DNA from: an uncultured Prevotellaceae bacterium
Lineage (GTDB): Bacteria; Bacteroidota; Bacteroidia; Bacteroidales; Muribaculaceae
DNA: 64,000 nt
Assembly (NCBI GenBank): GCA_900318255.1
Contig: ONJX01000013.1
Span: 1-64,000 of the forward strand
Reading direction: 5' to 3'
Shown here: one piece after another, positions 47,025-54,419 of the stretch
Layout: every line of letters begins with the position of its first letter
How positions within the stretch are numbered: the first letter of the stretch is position 1
Notes under the pieces: generated by a model
Told to the model about the DNA's origin: nothing
What the model saw: only the letters and a program-made list of their open reading frames with translations
Database searches by the model: none
Translations under genes and position numbers: made by a program

Positions 47025-47096
47025 GTTAGGAGTTGTTGAACAAAATCGTCCACCATTGGTTCATTTTAGTTCACGGCAAGTTTTTTCTTGCTTCTC

Positions 47097-47127
47097 TTGT
47101 GCATTTCAGCAATAATTATTATATTTG
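47097..47127 (+). promoter_or_regulatory. Promoter of the structured RNA
   Basis: TTG (47097-47099), a 20-nt spacer and TATATTTG (47120-47127). Predicted start near 47134, just before the first hairpin of the RNA. Confidence 0.65.
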
Positions 47128-47133
47128 CACTCT

Positions 47134-47423
47134 CCTTCAGCAGTGAAGGGGGGGTGACATAAAAGCGTTTGCTAACGTTTTTCCAATGGCGCTCGAACTC
47201 GCAAACTTCGAACCCAAGTCATTGAGAAACAACAGCAGATGCCTGTGCAAAGTGCGTAGCACTTTGCCCCATGTGATGGCTCACCGCGAGCTGTCGCATG
47301 CTGGGCGTAGCTATATAGCTTGCGTGGGTCTGCAGCATGTTTCTTGTAAACCAAGACTTGGGAGCATTGCGAGGCTTGAGCGTCGTGGGAACAAGAACAG
47401 CAGCAAGGTTCCCACGCTTTTTT
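47134..47423 (+). ncRNA. Candidate novel structured RNA, about 290 nt
   Basis: No credible ORF, but its own promoter and terminator. A long-range helix: GCGCTC-g-AA (47189-47197) with TTGAGCGT (47376-47383), CTCGCAA (47198-47204) with TTGCGAG (47367-47373), CCCAAGTC (47213-47220) with GACTTGGG (47355-47362), about 23 bp in all. Inside: GCAAAGTGC-gta-GCACTTTGC, GTGA/TCAC, GCGA/TCGC, and GCATGCTG (47297-47304) with CAGCATGT (47333-47340). Before it: CCTTCA/TGAAGG and AAAAgCGTT/AACGTTTT hairpins. I see no hallmark of RNase P, tmRNA, SRP RNA or a B12 riboswitch. It may be a free RNA or an attenuating leader of the operon starting 39 nt after its terminator. Confidence 0.55.
47384..47423 (+). terminator. 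Terminator of the structured RNA
   Basis: CGTGGGAAC (47384-47392) pairs perfectly with GTTCCCACG (47408-47416), then CTTTTTT. It begins immediately after the closing helix of the RNA. Confidence 0.85.
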
Positions 47424-47461
47424 GAATAATTTACCAGCCTCATCAGGGAATCGTGAGGGAC

Positions 47462-48190
47462 ATGAAAACTGAGAGAACTATGGATCCAGATTTGAATTTT
47501 TTATTACAATGTAAGAATGAGGATTTGAAAAATCTTGCTGATTACTTGGTCTATGATCCCAAAGATCAAAAAAAACGCATTTCAGAATCATTGACTGAAA
47601 CTATGCAGTATCGTAACTATTACCCTAATCAGATGGTAAAAGTTGTGCCTCAAATGGTAGAAGAACTGCATAGATTTGGAGGAAACACTGTAGTTAATTT
47701 TTTTAGAGGTAAAGGTGTTTCTTACAAAGAAATCTTATGTGATGTAAGTAAAAAACTGAAGGTCAACTTTAACAAAAATTCTTCTGTTGAACGAATTGAG
47801 AGCAACCTTCTACAAAAGGTGATGTATGATTCTCTTGACAACATGACTCAAGAAGAAATTCAAGAGCTTGGAGAAGACTATGGATTCAAGAATGCTGCGG
47901 ATATCAAGCGAGCAATAGGAGTCGGTAGCCCAATGTATTTTAGAGTCTTGATTCTTATATCACAGGCTTTAGTTAAAAGATTAGGGTTAAGTGCAGTAGC
48001 AGCTTTTTTAGGTAGTCGTGCATTGACCATTTTGGCTGGTCCGGTTGCATGGGTTGCTACAGCAATATGGGCGGCTTTAGACATAGCTGGTCCTGCATAT
48101 CGTGTCACAACCCCTTGTGTAATCCTTATTGCATCAATGCGAGCTATGTTAGGAATGAGCAATGAAGAGTTGTCAGAATATGCACAATAA
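47462..48190 (+). CDS. YaaW / UPF0174 (DUF3944) family protein
   Basis: About 242 aa from the first ATG (47462); 47480 (MDPDLNFL) also fits the family start and an in-frame GTG exists at 47453. It resembles E. coli YaaW along most of its length: N-terminal DUF3944-like DLNFLLQCKNEDLKNLADYL, central ELHRFGGNTVVNFFRGKGVS and YKEILCDVSKKLKVNF, a Gly/Ala-rich hydrophobic region (about 170-220) and SAYRVT-like GPAYRVTTPCVILIASMR. The biochemical role of the family is unknown; the hydrophobic part suggests membrane contact. AT-rich, unlike flanking genes. First gene of a three-gene cluster. Confidence 0.78.
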   Translation: MKTERTMDPDLNFLLQCKNEDLKNLADYLVYDPKDQKKRISESLTETMQYRNYYPNQMVKVVPQMVEELHRFGGNTVVNFFRGKGVSYKEILCDVSKKLKVNFNKNSSVERIESNLLQKVMYDSLDNMTQEEIQELGEDYGFKNAADIKRAIGVGSPMYFRVLILISQALVKRLGLSAVAAFLGSRALTILAGPVAWVATAIWAALDIAGPAYRVTTPCVILIASMRAMLGMSNEELSEYAQ

Positions 48191-48200
48191 TTTATTTTTT

Positions 48201-48235
48201 GAGGGGGGTATTAATATTTTTGGTTAATGCCCCTC
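48201..48235 (+). promoter_or_regulatory. Strong hairpin between the first and second cluster genes
   Basis: GAGGGG (48201-48206) pairs with CCCCTC (48230-48235), extended by ATTAA/TTAAT around a 9-nt loop. It is followed by TTTAA and then the next ATG. It could partly terminate transcription or stabilise the upstream mRNA. Confidence 0.6.
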
Positions 48236-48240
48236 TTTAA

Positions 48241-49083
48241 ATGACTATTACTATGAACATTTTACCGTATAGCAAACAATTAAAAACTGCCATAGAATTA
48301 TATGAGCAGAAAAAAGTTGAATGTGAGAAAACTTTGAATGAACTTAAACCTTGTGTTGATGCTATATATGATGTGAGGAAGACAGCTGTTAAAGCAATTC
48401 GCGCTTTTGAAGCCTTCTTACAGGGTATTACAAACCGTGATATTCAATTAGACAATAATATGGCTGAGATCATAAATATGATTCAATTTTTTGAAGAATG
48501 TGTCCAAGAAGAAGAACATCCAGATAAATTAGTAAAAAACAGTGATTATGCTACTGCCGTTGGAGCTTTAGTGGGTGCATTTGGAGGAACAGGTCTTACA
48601 GCATTGGCAACAACATTTGGCGCAGTTTCTTCATCAGGTGCTGCATTACATGGAGCAGCTGCAACAAACGCAATGTTAGCTTATTTGGGGGGAGGATCTT
48701 TGGCTGCTGGTGGTGGTGGTATGGCAGCAGGAGAAGCGTTGCTGGCAGCAGTTGGACCATTAGGTTGGGCTATAGCTGGTGTGTTTTTGACAACCAGTGT
48801 TATGTCTCGAATTCATAACAAGATTGATAACAAAATTATGTATGATGCGGCTCGTCATCAGTTGAGATTGACTATTGACTCTGCAAAAAGAAATATAATA
48901 GAAATTAAATGCAGTACTAAACATACTAAAAAACTTACTAGTGATATCTCCATTTCAAGTTTCAATGACATTCCTAAAGATTATACATTACTAACAAAAG
49001 AACAAGAACAATTATTATTAGATATTGTGAACAAGTGCAAATTGCTTGCTGATGAGATTGACAAACGTTTTGTGATTAAATAA
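48241..49083 (+). CDS. Coiled-coil protein with long glycine-zipper membrane region (unknown)
   Basis: 280 aa (an ATG at 48253 is equally possible and leaves more room after the hairpin). Residues about 10-105 are helical and charged, likely coiled coil. Residues about 105-190 are a Gly/Ala-rich hydrophobic stretch (GALVGAFGGTGLTALAT; YLGGGSLAAGGGGMAAGEAL; VGPLGWAIAGVFLTT) with GxxxG spacing, as in glycine zippers that insert in membranes. The C-terminal ~85 residues are again helical. No family assigned. Such architecture occurs in pore-forming and membrane-remodelling proteins; that reading is inference. Confidence 0.7.
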   Translation: MTITMNILPYSKQLKTAIELYEQKKVECEKTLNELKPCVDAIYDVRKTAVKAIRAFEAFLQGITNRDIQLDNNMAEIINMIQFFEECVQEEEHPDKLVKNSDYATAVGALVGAFGGTGLTALATTFGAVSSSGAALHGAAATNAMLAYLGGGSLAAGGGGMAAGEALLAAVGPLGWAIAGVFLTTSVMSRIHNKIDNKIMYDAARHQLRLTIDSAKRNIIEIKCSTKHTKKLTSDISISSFNDIPKDYTLLTKEQEQLLLDIVNKCKLLADEIDKRFVIK

Positions 49084-49105
49084 CAAATAACAAAATATAA
49101 TTAAA

Positions 49106-50614
49106 ATGGAGTGTTCTGATTATTACAAATATATTGGTCATATACTTATTCAGAATGATTTGCAAGCAAGACAAGATGCTTTTAATAAGGCTGTTGATAG
49201 TATTGTAAATACTGAAAGAATAAGTAAAGAAGCTGCATCAAAATGTTTATCAAAAGCTTTTGATGAACTCTCACTTCTGGAAGAAAGACTCAAGCAATCA
49301 TTTTTGGGAAGTCCTCAAACAAGACATGGTGAAGCTGCTGAAGAATTATATCGTTATTTTGATAATGCAGATAGGGCAATATATGGGAATAATAGATTAG
49401 TCAAAGGGGCATCAGGCAGAACATCCCCTGAAGATTTATTGATTTTTGGTAAAACCGCACAATTAAAATCATGCAAGTCTCTTAATGCAACCTTACTGGC
49501 CTGCATTGAGGATATGAAAAAATATGATAATGAACTGCAAATTATACCGAAAGACCAATATGAGTTATTTGATAGAATCTTGAAAGGAGACGTTGATGGA
49601 ATACCTGCTAAAACTGTGGAAGCTATACAGAATAAGATAGAAATGATTAGAAAACTCAATCCAGGGAGGAATATAGATGAGCTTTTTAGACCTCATAAAT
49701 TGACTTACGACCAAATTCATCCTAATAATAATTATCAGGAAGGTCAGTATGATTCAATAGTGGATGATAAAAAGAACGAGCTTTTAGATAAACACAAACA
49801 ACATGAGAAAGATATTAAGAAGAAGTCTAAAAGTGACAGAAATGATGCTAGAAACAAAGTTAAACCATCAATGTCAAGCTCTTTTAAGATTTCTTCCTTT
49901 AATGGTCTTTTAAGTGGTTCATTGTCATCTGTAACTCTTGTATATGCGAAACTTAAAACGGGCAAGAAAATAGAAGATTTTTCTGTAGAGGATTGGAAAG
50001 AGGTAGGTGTTAAGTTTGCTGCTGAAGGTTCAAAAGGTTTTGGGACATCTTTCGGAATCTATTGGTTGTCTAATAATAAACACGCTTTGAATTTAATAAA
50101 TAACGAAATTCAAGCAGCAAATACATTAGCAACTTCTGCTACATTATTTGTCAATACAGCTGTTACCATAGCAGATTTTTATAATGATTACAAAAAGGGT
50201 ATTATAAATAAAGATGATTTTATTGACTGCTGTTATTCTGCATCTATAGAGCAAGCCATAGTCTCTGCTGGGGCATTATTGGGTGCACCAATACCAGTAA
50301 TAGGACCAATAATAGGTGCTACGATTGCAAGATATACATATAAATTTGTTGCCTCTGCTGTCAATGAATACGATATAGCTTGCAGTAATTTAGCAAAAGA
50401 GCGTTCTCACATTGTTGATTTAAAGGTTGAACATGAATTTTCAGAGTATAAAAAAAAGATAACAAATAATTATGCGAGATATGATAAATTGTTGGAGAAG
50501 ACAGCACATCCATCAATTAATTTAGCAAGAACGTTTAGATTATGTGAAGAACGAGGTATCAATCCTGAAAGAGATCTACATGTTTTTATAGAGAGGTTTC
50601 CTATAAAAAAATAA
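49106..50614 (+). CDS. Large coiled-coil protein with C-terminal glycine-rich hydrophobic segment (unknown)
   Basis: 502 aa. Residues about 1-260 are helical, with a highly charged Lys/Asp/Glu stretch (KKNELLDKHKQHEKDIKKKS). The second half has several hydrophobic segments: FNGLLSGSLSSVTLVYAKL (about 272-290), LATSATLFVNTAVTIADFY (about 343-361) and IVSAGALLGAPIPVIGPIIG (about 388-407), the last with the Gly/Pro pattern of membrane-inserting helices. The C-terminus is helical. I recognise no family. 22 nt after the preceding gene, same strand and AT-rich composition, so cotranscribed. Confidence 0.7.
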   Translation: MECSDYYKYIGHILIQNDLQARQDAFNKAVDSIVNTERISKEAASKCLSKAFDELSLLEERLKQSFLGSPQTRHGEAAEELYRYFDNADRAIYGNNRLVKGASGRTSPEDLLIFGKTAQLKSCKSLNATLLACIEDMKKYDNELQIIPKDQYELFDRILKGDVDGIPAKTVEAIQNKIEMIRKLNPGRNIDELFRPHKLTYDQIHPNNNYQEGQYDSIVDDKKNELLDKHKQHEKDIKKKSKSDRNDARNKVKPSMSSSFKISSFNGLLSGSLSSVTLVYAKLKTGKKIEDFSVEDWKEVGVKFAAEGSKGFGTSFGIYWLSNNKHALNLINNEIQAANTLATSATLFVNTAVTIADFYNDYKKGIINKDDFIDCCYSASIEQAIVSAGALLGAPIPVIGPIIGATIARYTYKFVASAVNEYDIACSNLAKERSHIVDLKVEHEFSEYKKKITNNYARYDKLLEKTAHPSINLARTFRLCEERGINPERDLHVFIERFPIKK

Positions 50615-50700
50615 TCCTGTTTTCCGCAAAGGGACACAAGAAAATGTTAAACGTGAAAGCATCGAAGATGTGATATACAAACAAATAGAACTATCTAATT

Positions 50701-50910
50701 ATGGTACGAGGAAAGATTCTATTCAAATGCACTGGGTGTGGGAAGCGATTTTGGGACTTGGACATCGAGTATATGGCAACAATATATAGTGTTCCTCAAC
50801 GTTGTCCGTACTGCCACAGCTTCCGCACCCGCCCAAGCCGTTGGATGTCGTTAACAAGCTATAATTCCATCTACGAAAAAATTTGGGCGGATATGGAAAA
50901 GAATGGTTAA
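50701..50910 (+). CDS. Small zinc-ribbon protein
   Basis: 69 aa. Two CxxC knuckles (KCTGCGKRFW and RCPYCHS) spaced 23 residues apart form a typical zinc ribbon; the rest is basic and aromatic. Role unknown; zinc ribbons often bind nucleic acid. The gene lies 86 nt after the three-gene cluster in the same orientation and may belong to it, though its base composition is intermediate. The gap holds no terminator I can see. Confidence 0.65.
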   Translation: MVRGKILFKCTGCGKRFWDLDIEYMATIYSVPQRCPYCHSFRTRPSRWMSLTSYNSIYEKIWADMEKNG

Positions 50911-50952
50911 AACATTCTCTGTGTCCGACTTGTCCGACTTGTCCGAAGGCCA

Positions 50953-51579
50953 TTACGCATTCTTCGAGTATTTCCAGCCTACGTAGAGGTTTCTGGAGAA
51001 GATTAGGATTGAGACGCTTTGTCCTAGCATTAGGATGGGGTCGCGGCGGATGATGCCGTAGATGAGGGTGAGAGATGCGCCTACTACGCTGATGAGCCAG
51101 AACACCGGTGGCAGGCACGACTCGTGGCGGCGCACGGAATAGACCACCTGATAGGCATATCGCGAGAGGAAGATGAGCTGGGCGCAGGTGCCGTAGAGCA
51201 TGAGCCACAGCGGTATGAGGGGGTTGTGGACGAAGCGGTCCACGAGGTGCGGGGCGTTGATAGCGGTGAATATCAAGGCGATGACGGGCACGCAGTAGAG
51301 CACGATGCGCAGCGGCAGCGGAATCTTGCGCCAAGCCCCCTTGTAGTCGAGGTTGAGGACATACACATAAAACGAGAGCATCTGTCCCACGAGGATGACG
51401 ATGTCCTCGCGCAGCCATCCGTAGGTGAGCATAAAGCAGCACCCGGCAAGGCTGAACGCCCAGTAGCCGGTGGGCGAGACCACGCGCTTGAGGCGCTCGG
51501 TCATCACCCATTGCACCAGCTGGCGCGCTCCATAGCACAGCTGCGACATGAGGCCTATGAGGAATGTGAATGTGAACAT
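50953..51579 (-). CDS. Membrane protein with lipid-A-disaccharide-synthase N-terminal-like domains
   Basis: About 208 aa from the ATG at 51579. Two copies of the LABN-type module (GARQLVQWVMTERLKRVVSP, YWAFSLAGCCFMLTYGW; later SRYAYQVVYSVRRHESCLPP, FWLISVVGASLTLIYGI), each with membrane helices and followed by LVGQ/MLGQ. It lacks the glycosyltransferase part of LpxB. Standalone LABN proteins in Bacteroidetes are thought to act in envelope lipid or glycan metabolism, not proven. An in-frame ATG at 51666 precedes the -7 box at 51588 and is rejected. Confidence 0.82.
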   Translation of the reverse strand: MFTFTFLIGLMSQLCYGARQLVQWVMTERLKRVVSPTGYWAFSLAGCCFMLTYGWLREDIVILVGQMLSFYVYVLNLDYKGAWRKIPLPLRIVLYCVPVIALIFTAINAPHLVDRFVHNPLIPLWLMLYGTCAQLIFLSRYAYQVVYSVRRHESCLPPVFWLISVVGASLTLIYGIIRRDPILMLGQSVSILIFSRNLYVGWKYSKNA

Positions 51580-51587
51580 TTTGCGCG

Positions 51588-51595
51588 CAAAAGTA
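51588..51595 (-). promoter_or_regulatory. -7 box for the LABN-domain gene
   Basis: TACTTTTG on the minus strand, 8 nt upstream of the ATG; a very short leader is implied. Confidence 0.45.
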
Positions 51596-51639
51596 CGAAA
51601 AAAAAATGGTTGCAACGGCTCAATTTGTGTAAAAATACT

Positions 51640-51647
51640 TATCTTTG
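51640..51647 (+). promoter_or_regulatory. -7 box toward the ABC transporter
   Basis: TATCTTTG on the plus strand, 280 nt before the ABC ATPase ATG, with the MITE-like element lying between. Confidence 0.45.
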
Positions 51648-51738
51648 TGGCGTTGCAAGTAATCAAACGATTAAAAACGATTAAATTACTATATTAATCA
51701 CCCGACCAGAAACAGCTAAAAACGACGAAATAACTTAC

Positions 51739-51872
51739 TGAGTCCACTTCAAAAAATAAAAAATGGCGAATTAAACCATTTTTTTGCTACTGAAAAATCA
51801 ATGATTTAATTTTCTGTTTTGCTTGTTATTGGGGCAATAGACTCAAAATATGGACTTTTTAAAGTGGACTCA
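51739..51872. mobile_element. MITE-like element with terminal inverted repeats
   Basis: 134 nt. Left end TGAGTCCACTTCAAAAA and right end TTTTTAAAGTGGACTCA are inverted copies (11 bp perfect, then 5 of 6). AT-rich interior with no ORF. The ends resemble those of DDE-type insertion sequences, but family assignment is uncertain. It sits between promoter and start of the ABC transporter gene. Confidence 0.7.
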
Positions 51873-51927
51873 ATATATTACTATTGTCTGTTAGCTTGTT
51901 TGCTTGTCAGCTTGTTAGCTAAATATT

Positions 51928-52827
51928 ATGAATTTCATTGACGTTAATAGTGTGGTGAAGCAGTATGACGGGCACTTGGCGCTCGACCATGTCGATCTTC
52001 ATGTGCCACAGGGTTGCATCTATGGCCTGCTCGGGCCTAACGGTGCCGGCAAGACGTCGCTCATACGCATCATCAACCGCATCACGCGTGCCGACAGCGG
52101 CACGGTGCTGCTCAACGGCCGCGAGATGAGGCAGGACGACATCGCCAACATTGGCTACCTGCCCGAGGAGCGTGGCCTCTACAAGAAAATCAAGGTTGCC
52201 GACGAGATTGTGTATCTGGCTCGCCTCAAGGGCATGCCCAAAGCGCTTGCCGTGAGCGAGATGGAGAAATGGCTGGAGCGGTTCGACCTCACCGAGTGGC
52301 GTGACCGCAAGGTGGAGGAGCTCTCGAAGGGCATGCAGCAAAAGGTGCAGTTTATCACCACAGTGATACACCGGCCACAGCTGCTCATCTTCGACGAGCC
52401 GTTCTCGGGCTTCGACCCAGTGAATGCCGAGCAGCTAAAGCGCGAAATAATGCAGCTGCGCGACGAGGGCGCTACCATCCTGTTCTCGACCCACAATATG
52501 GCGAGTGTGGAGGAGATATGCGAGCAAATCACGCTAATCAATCACGCGCGCGTGGTGCTCGAGGGCAGCGTTGCCCACATCAAGCAGCAGCACAAGCAGA
52601 ACCTCTTTGTGGTGAACGTGGCAGGCGACGAGAAGGTGGAGCCGCAGCAAGGCCTCTTCGATGTGGTGCCTAGCGACGACGTCAGGGGCACGCTCATCAA
52701 GCTCAAAGCTGGCGTGACCTTGCACGACGCCATCGCCCACCTCAACGAGCGCCACAGCCTCACCGGCATCACCGAGAAGCTGCCCAGCATGAACGAGATT
52801 TTCATCGAGACAGTTCAAAATAAGTAA
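51928..52827 (+). CDS. ABC transporter ATP-binding protein (NatA type)
   Basis: 299 aa. Walker A GPNGAGKT (36-43), Q-loop region GYLPEERGLYKK, signature LSKGMQQK, Walker B LLIFDEPFSGFDP, H-loop STHNM. A C-terminal DUF4162-like extension (about 225-299) is typical of ATPases paired with ABC-2 permeases such as NatB. It energises export with the permease encoded 96 nt downstream; substrate (Na+, drug or lipid) cannot be told. A heptamer array fills the gap. Confidence 0.92.
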   Translation: MNFIDVNSVVKQYDGHLALDHVDLHVPQGCIYGLLGPNGAGKTSLIRIINRITRADSGTVLLNGREMRQDDIANIGYLPEERGLYKKIKVADEIVYLARLKGMPKALAVSEMEKWLERFDLTEWRDRKVEELSKGMQQKVQFITTVIHRPQLLIFDEPFSGFDPVNAEQLKREIMQLRDEGATILFSTHNMASVEEICEQITLINHARVVLEGSVAHIKQQHKQNLFVVNVAGDEKVEPQQGLFDVVPSDDVRGTLIKLKAGVTLHDAIAHLNERHSLTGITEKLPSMNEIFIETVQNK

Positions 52828-52867
52828 TAAGTGTTAAGTGTTAAGTGTTAAGTGTTAAGTGTTAAGT
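52828..52867. repeat. TTAAGTG heptamer array between ABC genes
   Basis: Five to six perfect head-to-tail copies of a 7-bp unit (GTTAAGT) directly after the ATPase stop codon. Confidence 0.85.
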
Positions 52868-52923
52868 ACGTCCAACATACATTTATATTTAACACAAAAC
52901 TGTGCCGTAAACACCAAAGAAAG

Positions 52924-54231
52924 ATGAATAAACTAAAGCTTATAATCCAGCATGAGTACATGACCATAGTGGGCAAGAAGTCGTTCATTATCATGACGAT
53001 ATTGATACCTTTCTTGCTCATCCTGCTGATGTTTTTCCCCATTCTGCTCAAGTATATCAACGACAAGACCGACTCGAGCGAGATGCGCGTAGCAGTGATT
53101 GACCGAAGCCACAACTACGGCGGGGCGTTCAAGGACAATGGCCGTTACCGCTTTGAGCTCATGGAGGGCGACTCGATGAACAAGACCTACGACATCTACA
53201 AGAAAGCTGCCGACAGGGTTGACGCGATAATGGTGATTCCCACCGATGTGCTCGAGAGCCAGCAGGTGGAGCTCTTCAGCGAGAAGACGCTCGACGAGAG
53301 CACGGTCATGTATCTGAACCAATGCCTCACCGACACGCTGAGCAAAGCCAAGATAGCGTCGTTCCACGACCCCGACCTGGCCGATAAAATAGCACAGTCG
53401 CAAGTGGATGTAGTCATCAAGTCGAAGAAGTGGAACGAGAACGGCGAGGAGCAGGAGCAGAGTGCTACCATAGCATCGGTGATAGGCATTGTGCTGGCGT
53501 TCTTGACCTACACCTTTGTGCTCTCCTATGGCGCCATGATCATGAACAGCGTGGTGGAGGAGAAGACTAACCGCATCGTCGAGGTGATAGTGAGCAGCTG
53601 CCGACCCATGGAGCTGATGATGGGTAAAATCATTGGCGTGGGACTCGTGGGGCTCACACAGTTTGCCATCTGGGTGGTGCTCATGGGCATTGCCATGGGT
53701 GTGCTGGGCTTCATGGGAGTGGGCTCCGACACCGCTTCGCAAGCCAGCACCGTGGCGATGAACATGCCCGAGACCGAGAGCACAGCAGCAAGCCTCATGG
53801 CGGCCATTGCGGGCATCAACTGGTTCTCGCTACTGGGCAATTTCATCCTCTACTTCGTGGGAGGCTACTTGCTTTATGCGTCGCTCTTTGCGGGCTTTGG
53901 CTCGGCAGTAGATCAGGCCAGCGACAGTTCGCAGTTCACCATGCCCATCATCCTCATCATGATGGTGGCCCTCTATGCCGGCATTGGCTGCATGAGCAAC
54001 CCTAACGGCCCCATGGCAGTGTGGTGCTCAATCATCCCGTTCACCTCTCCAGTGGTGATGATGGTGCGCCTGCCCTTCGACGTGCCTTGGTGGCAGCTGC
54101 TGCTGAGCATCGTGCTGCTCTTTGGCACCGCACTAGGCTGCATCTGGCTCTCGGCGCGCATCTACCGCACCGGCATCTTGCTCTACGGCAAGAAACGCTC
54201 GTTCAAAGAAATCATTAAGTGGATTAGATAG
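52924..54231 (+). CDS. ABC-2 type permease (NatB-like)
   Basis: About 435 aa from the ATG at 52924 (MNKLKLIIQHEYMTIVGKKS), the normal start of the family; an in-frame ATG at 52852 lies inside the heptamer array and is rejected. One N-terminal membrane helix (about 24-47), a large extracytoplasmic domain (about 50-185), then five or so helices from about 188 onward, with NSVVEEKTNRIVEVIVSS, typical of the ABC2_membrane_3 family. Works with the preceding ATPase. Confidence 0.9.
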   Translation: MNKLKLIIQHEYMTIVGKKSFIIMTILIPFLLILLMFFPILLKYINDKTDSSEMRVAVIDRSHNYGGAFKDNGRYRFELMEGDSMNKTYDIYKKAADRVDAIMVIPTDVLESQQVELFSEKTLDESTVMYLNQCLTDTLSKAKIASFHDPDLADKIAQSQVDVVIKSKKWNENGEEQEQSATIASVIGIVLAFLTYTFVLSYGAMIMNSVVEEKTNRIVEVIVSSCRPMELMMGKIIGVGLVGLTQFAIWVVLMGIAMGVLGFMGVGSDTASQASTVAMNMPETESTAASLMAAIAGINWFSLLGNFILYFVGGYLLYASLFAGFGSAVDQASDSSQFTMPIILIMMVALYAGIGCMSNPNGPMAVWCSIIPFTSPVVMMVRLPFDVPWWQLLLSIVLLFGTALGCIWLSARIYRTGILLYGKKRSFKEIIKWIR

Positions 54232-54286
54232 TTCAAGTTTATAAATTTCGAATTAATAAACTTGAAGGTTAGTGGTTCGTTAAGAG

Positions 54287-54322
54287 TTTTCTAGGAATTC
54301 TAGATTTTCTAGAAGTTCTAGA
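54287..54322. repeat. TTCTAGAA-family palindrome, locus 2
   Basis: CTAGGAATTCTAGA then TTTTCTAGAAGTTCTAGA, nested CTAG-centred palindromes downstream of the permease gene. Confidence 0.7.
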
Positions 54323-54356
54323 GGCTACAATGCCCATAATCTCATCACTGTCTTCC

Positions 54357-54390
54357 ATAAACGATAAACGATAAACGATAAACCATAAAC
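54357..54390. repeat. ATAAACG heptamer array
   Basis: Period-7 copies of ATAAACG (last unit degenerate) 30 nt before the LD-carboxypeptidase start. Confidence 0.75.
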
Positions 54391-54419
54391 AAGTCAACAA
54401 TTTATACAAATTATTAAAT

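Noticed and set aside
47189-47220. tRNA-like TTCGAA words on the minus strand
   Set aside because: No T-stem, anticodon arm or acceptor stem can be built around them; the words belong to the long-range helix.
47186-47425. 79-codon ORF inside the structured RNA
   Set aside because: It runs through all long-range helices and into the terminator hairpin; composition is not protein-like.
47134-48190. Retron-type RNA plus reverse transcriptase
   Set aside because: The gene after the RNA is YaaW-like and has no reverse transcriptase motif.
52828-52867. CRISPR-like direct repeats
   Set aside because: The units are 7 bp head to tail without spacers, and no cas gene is present.
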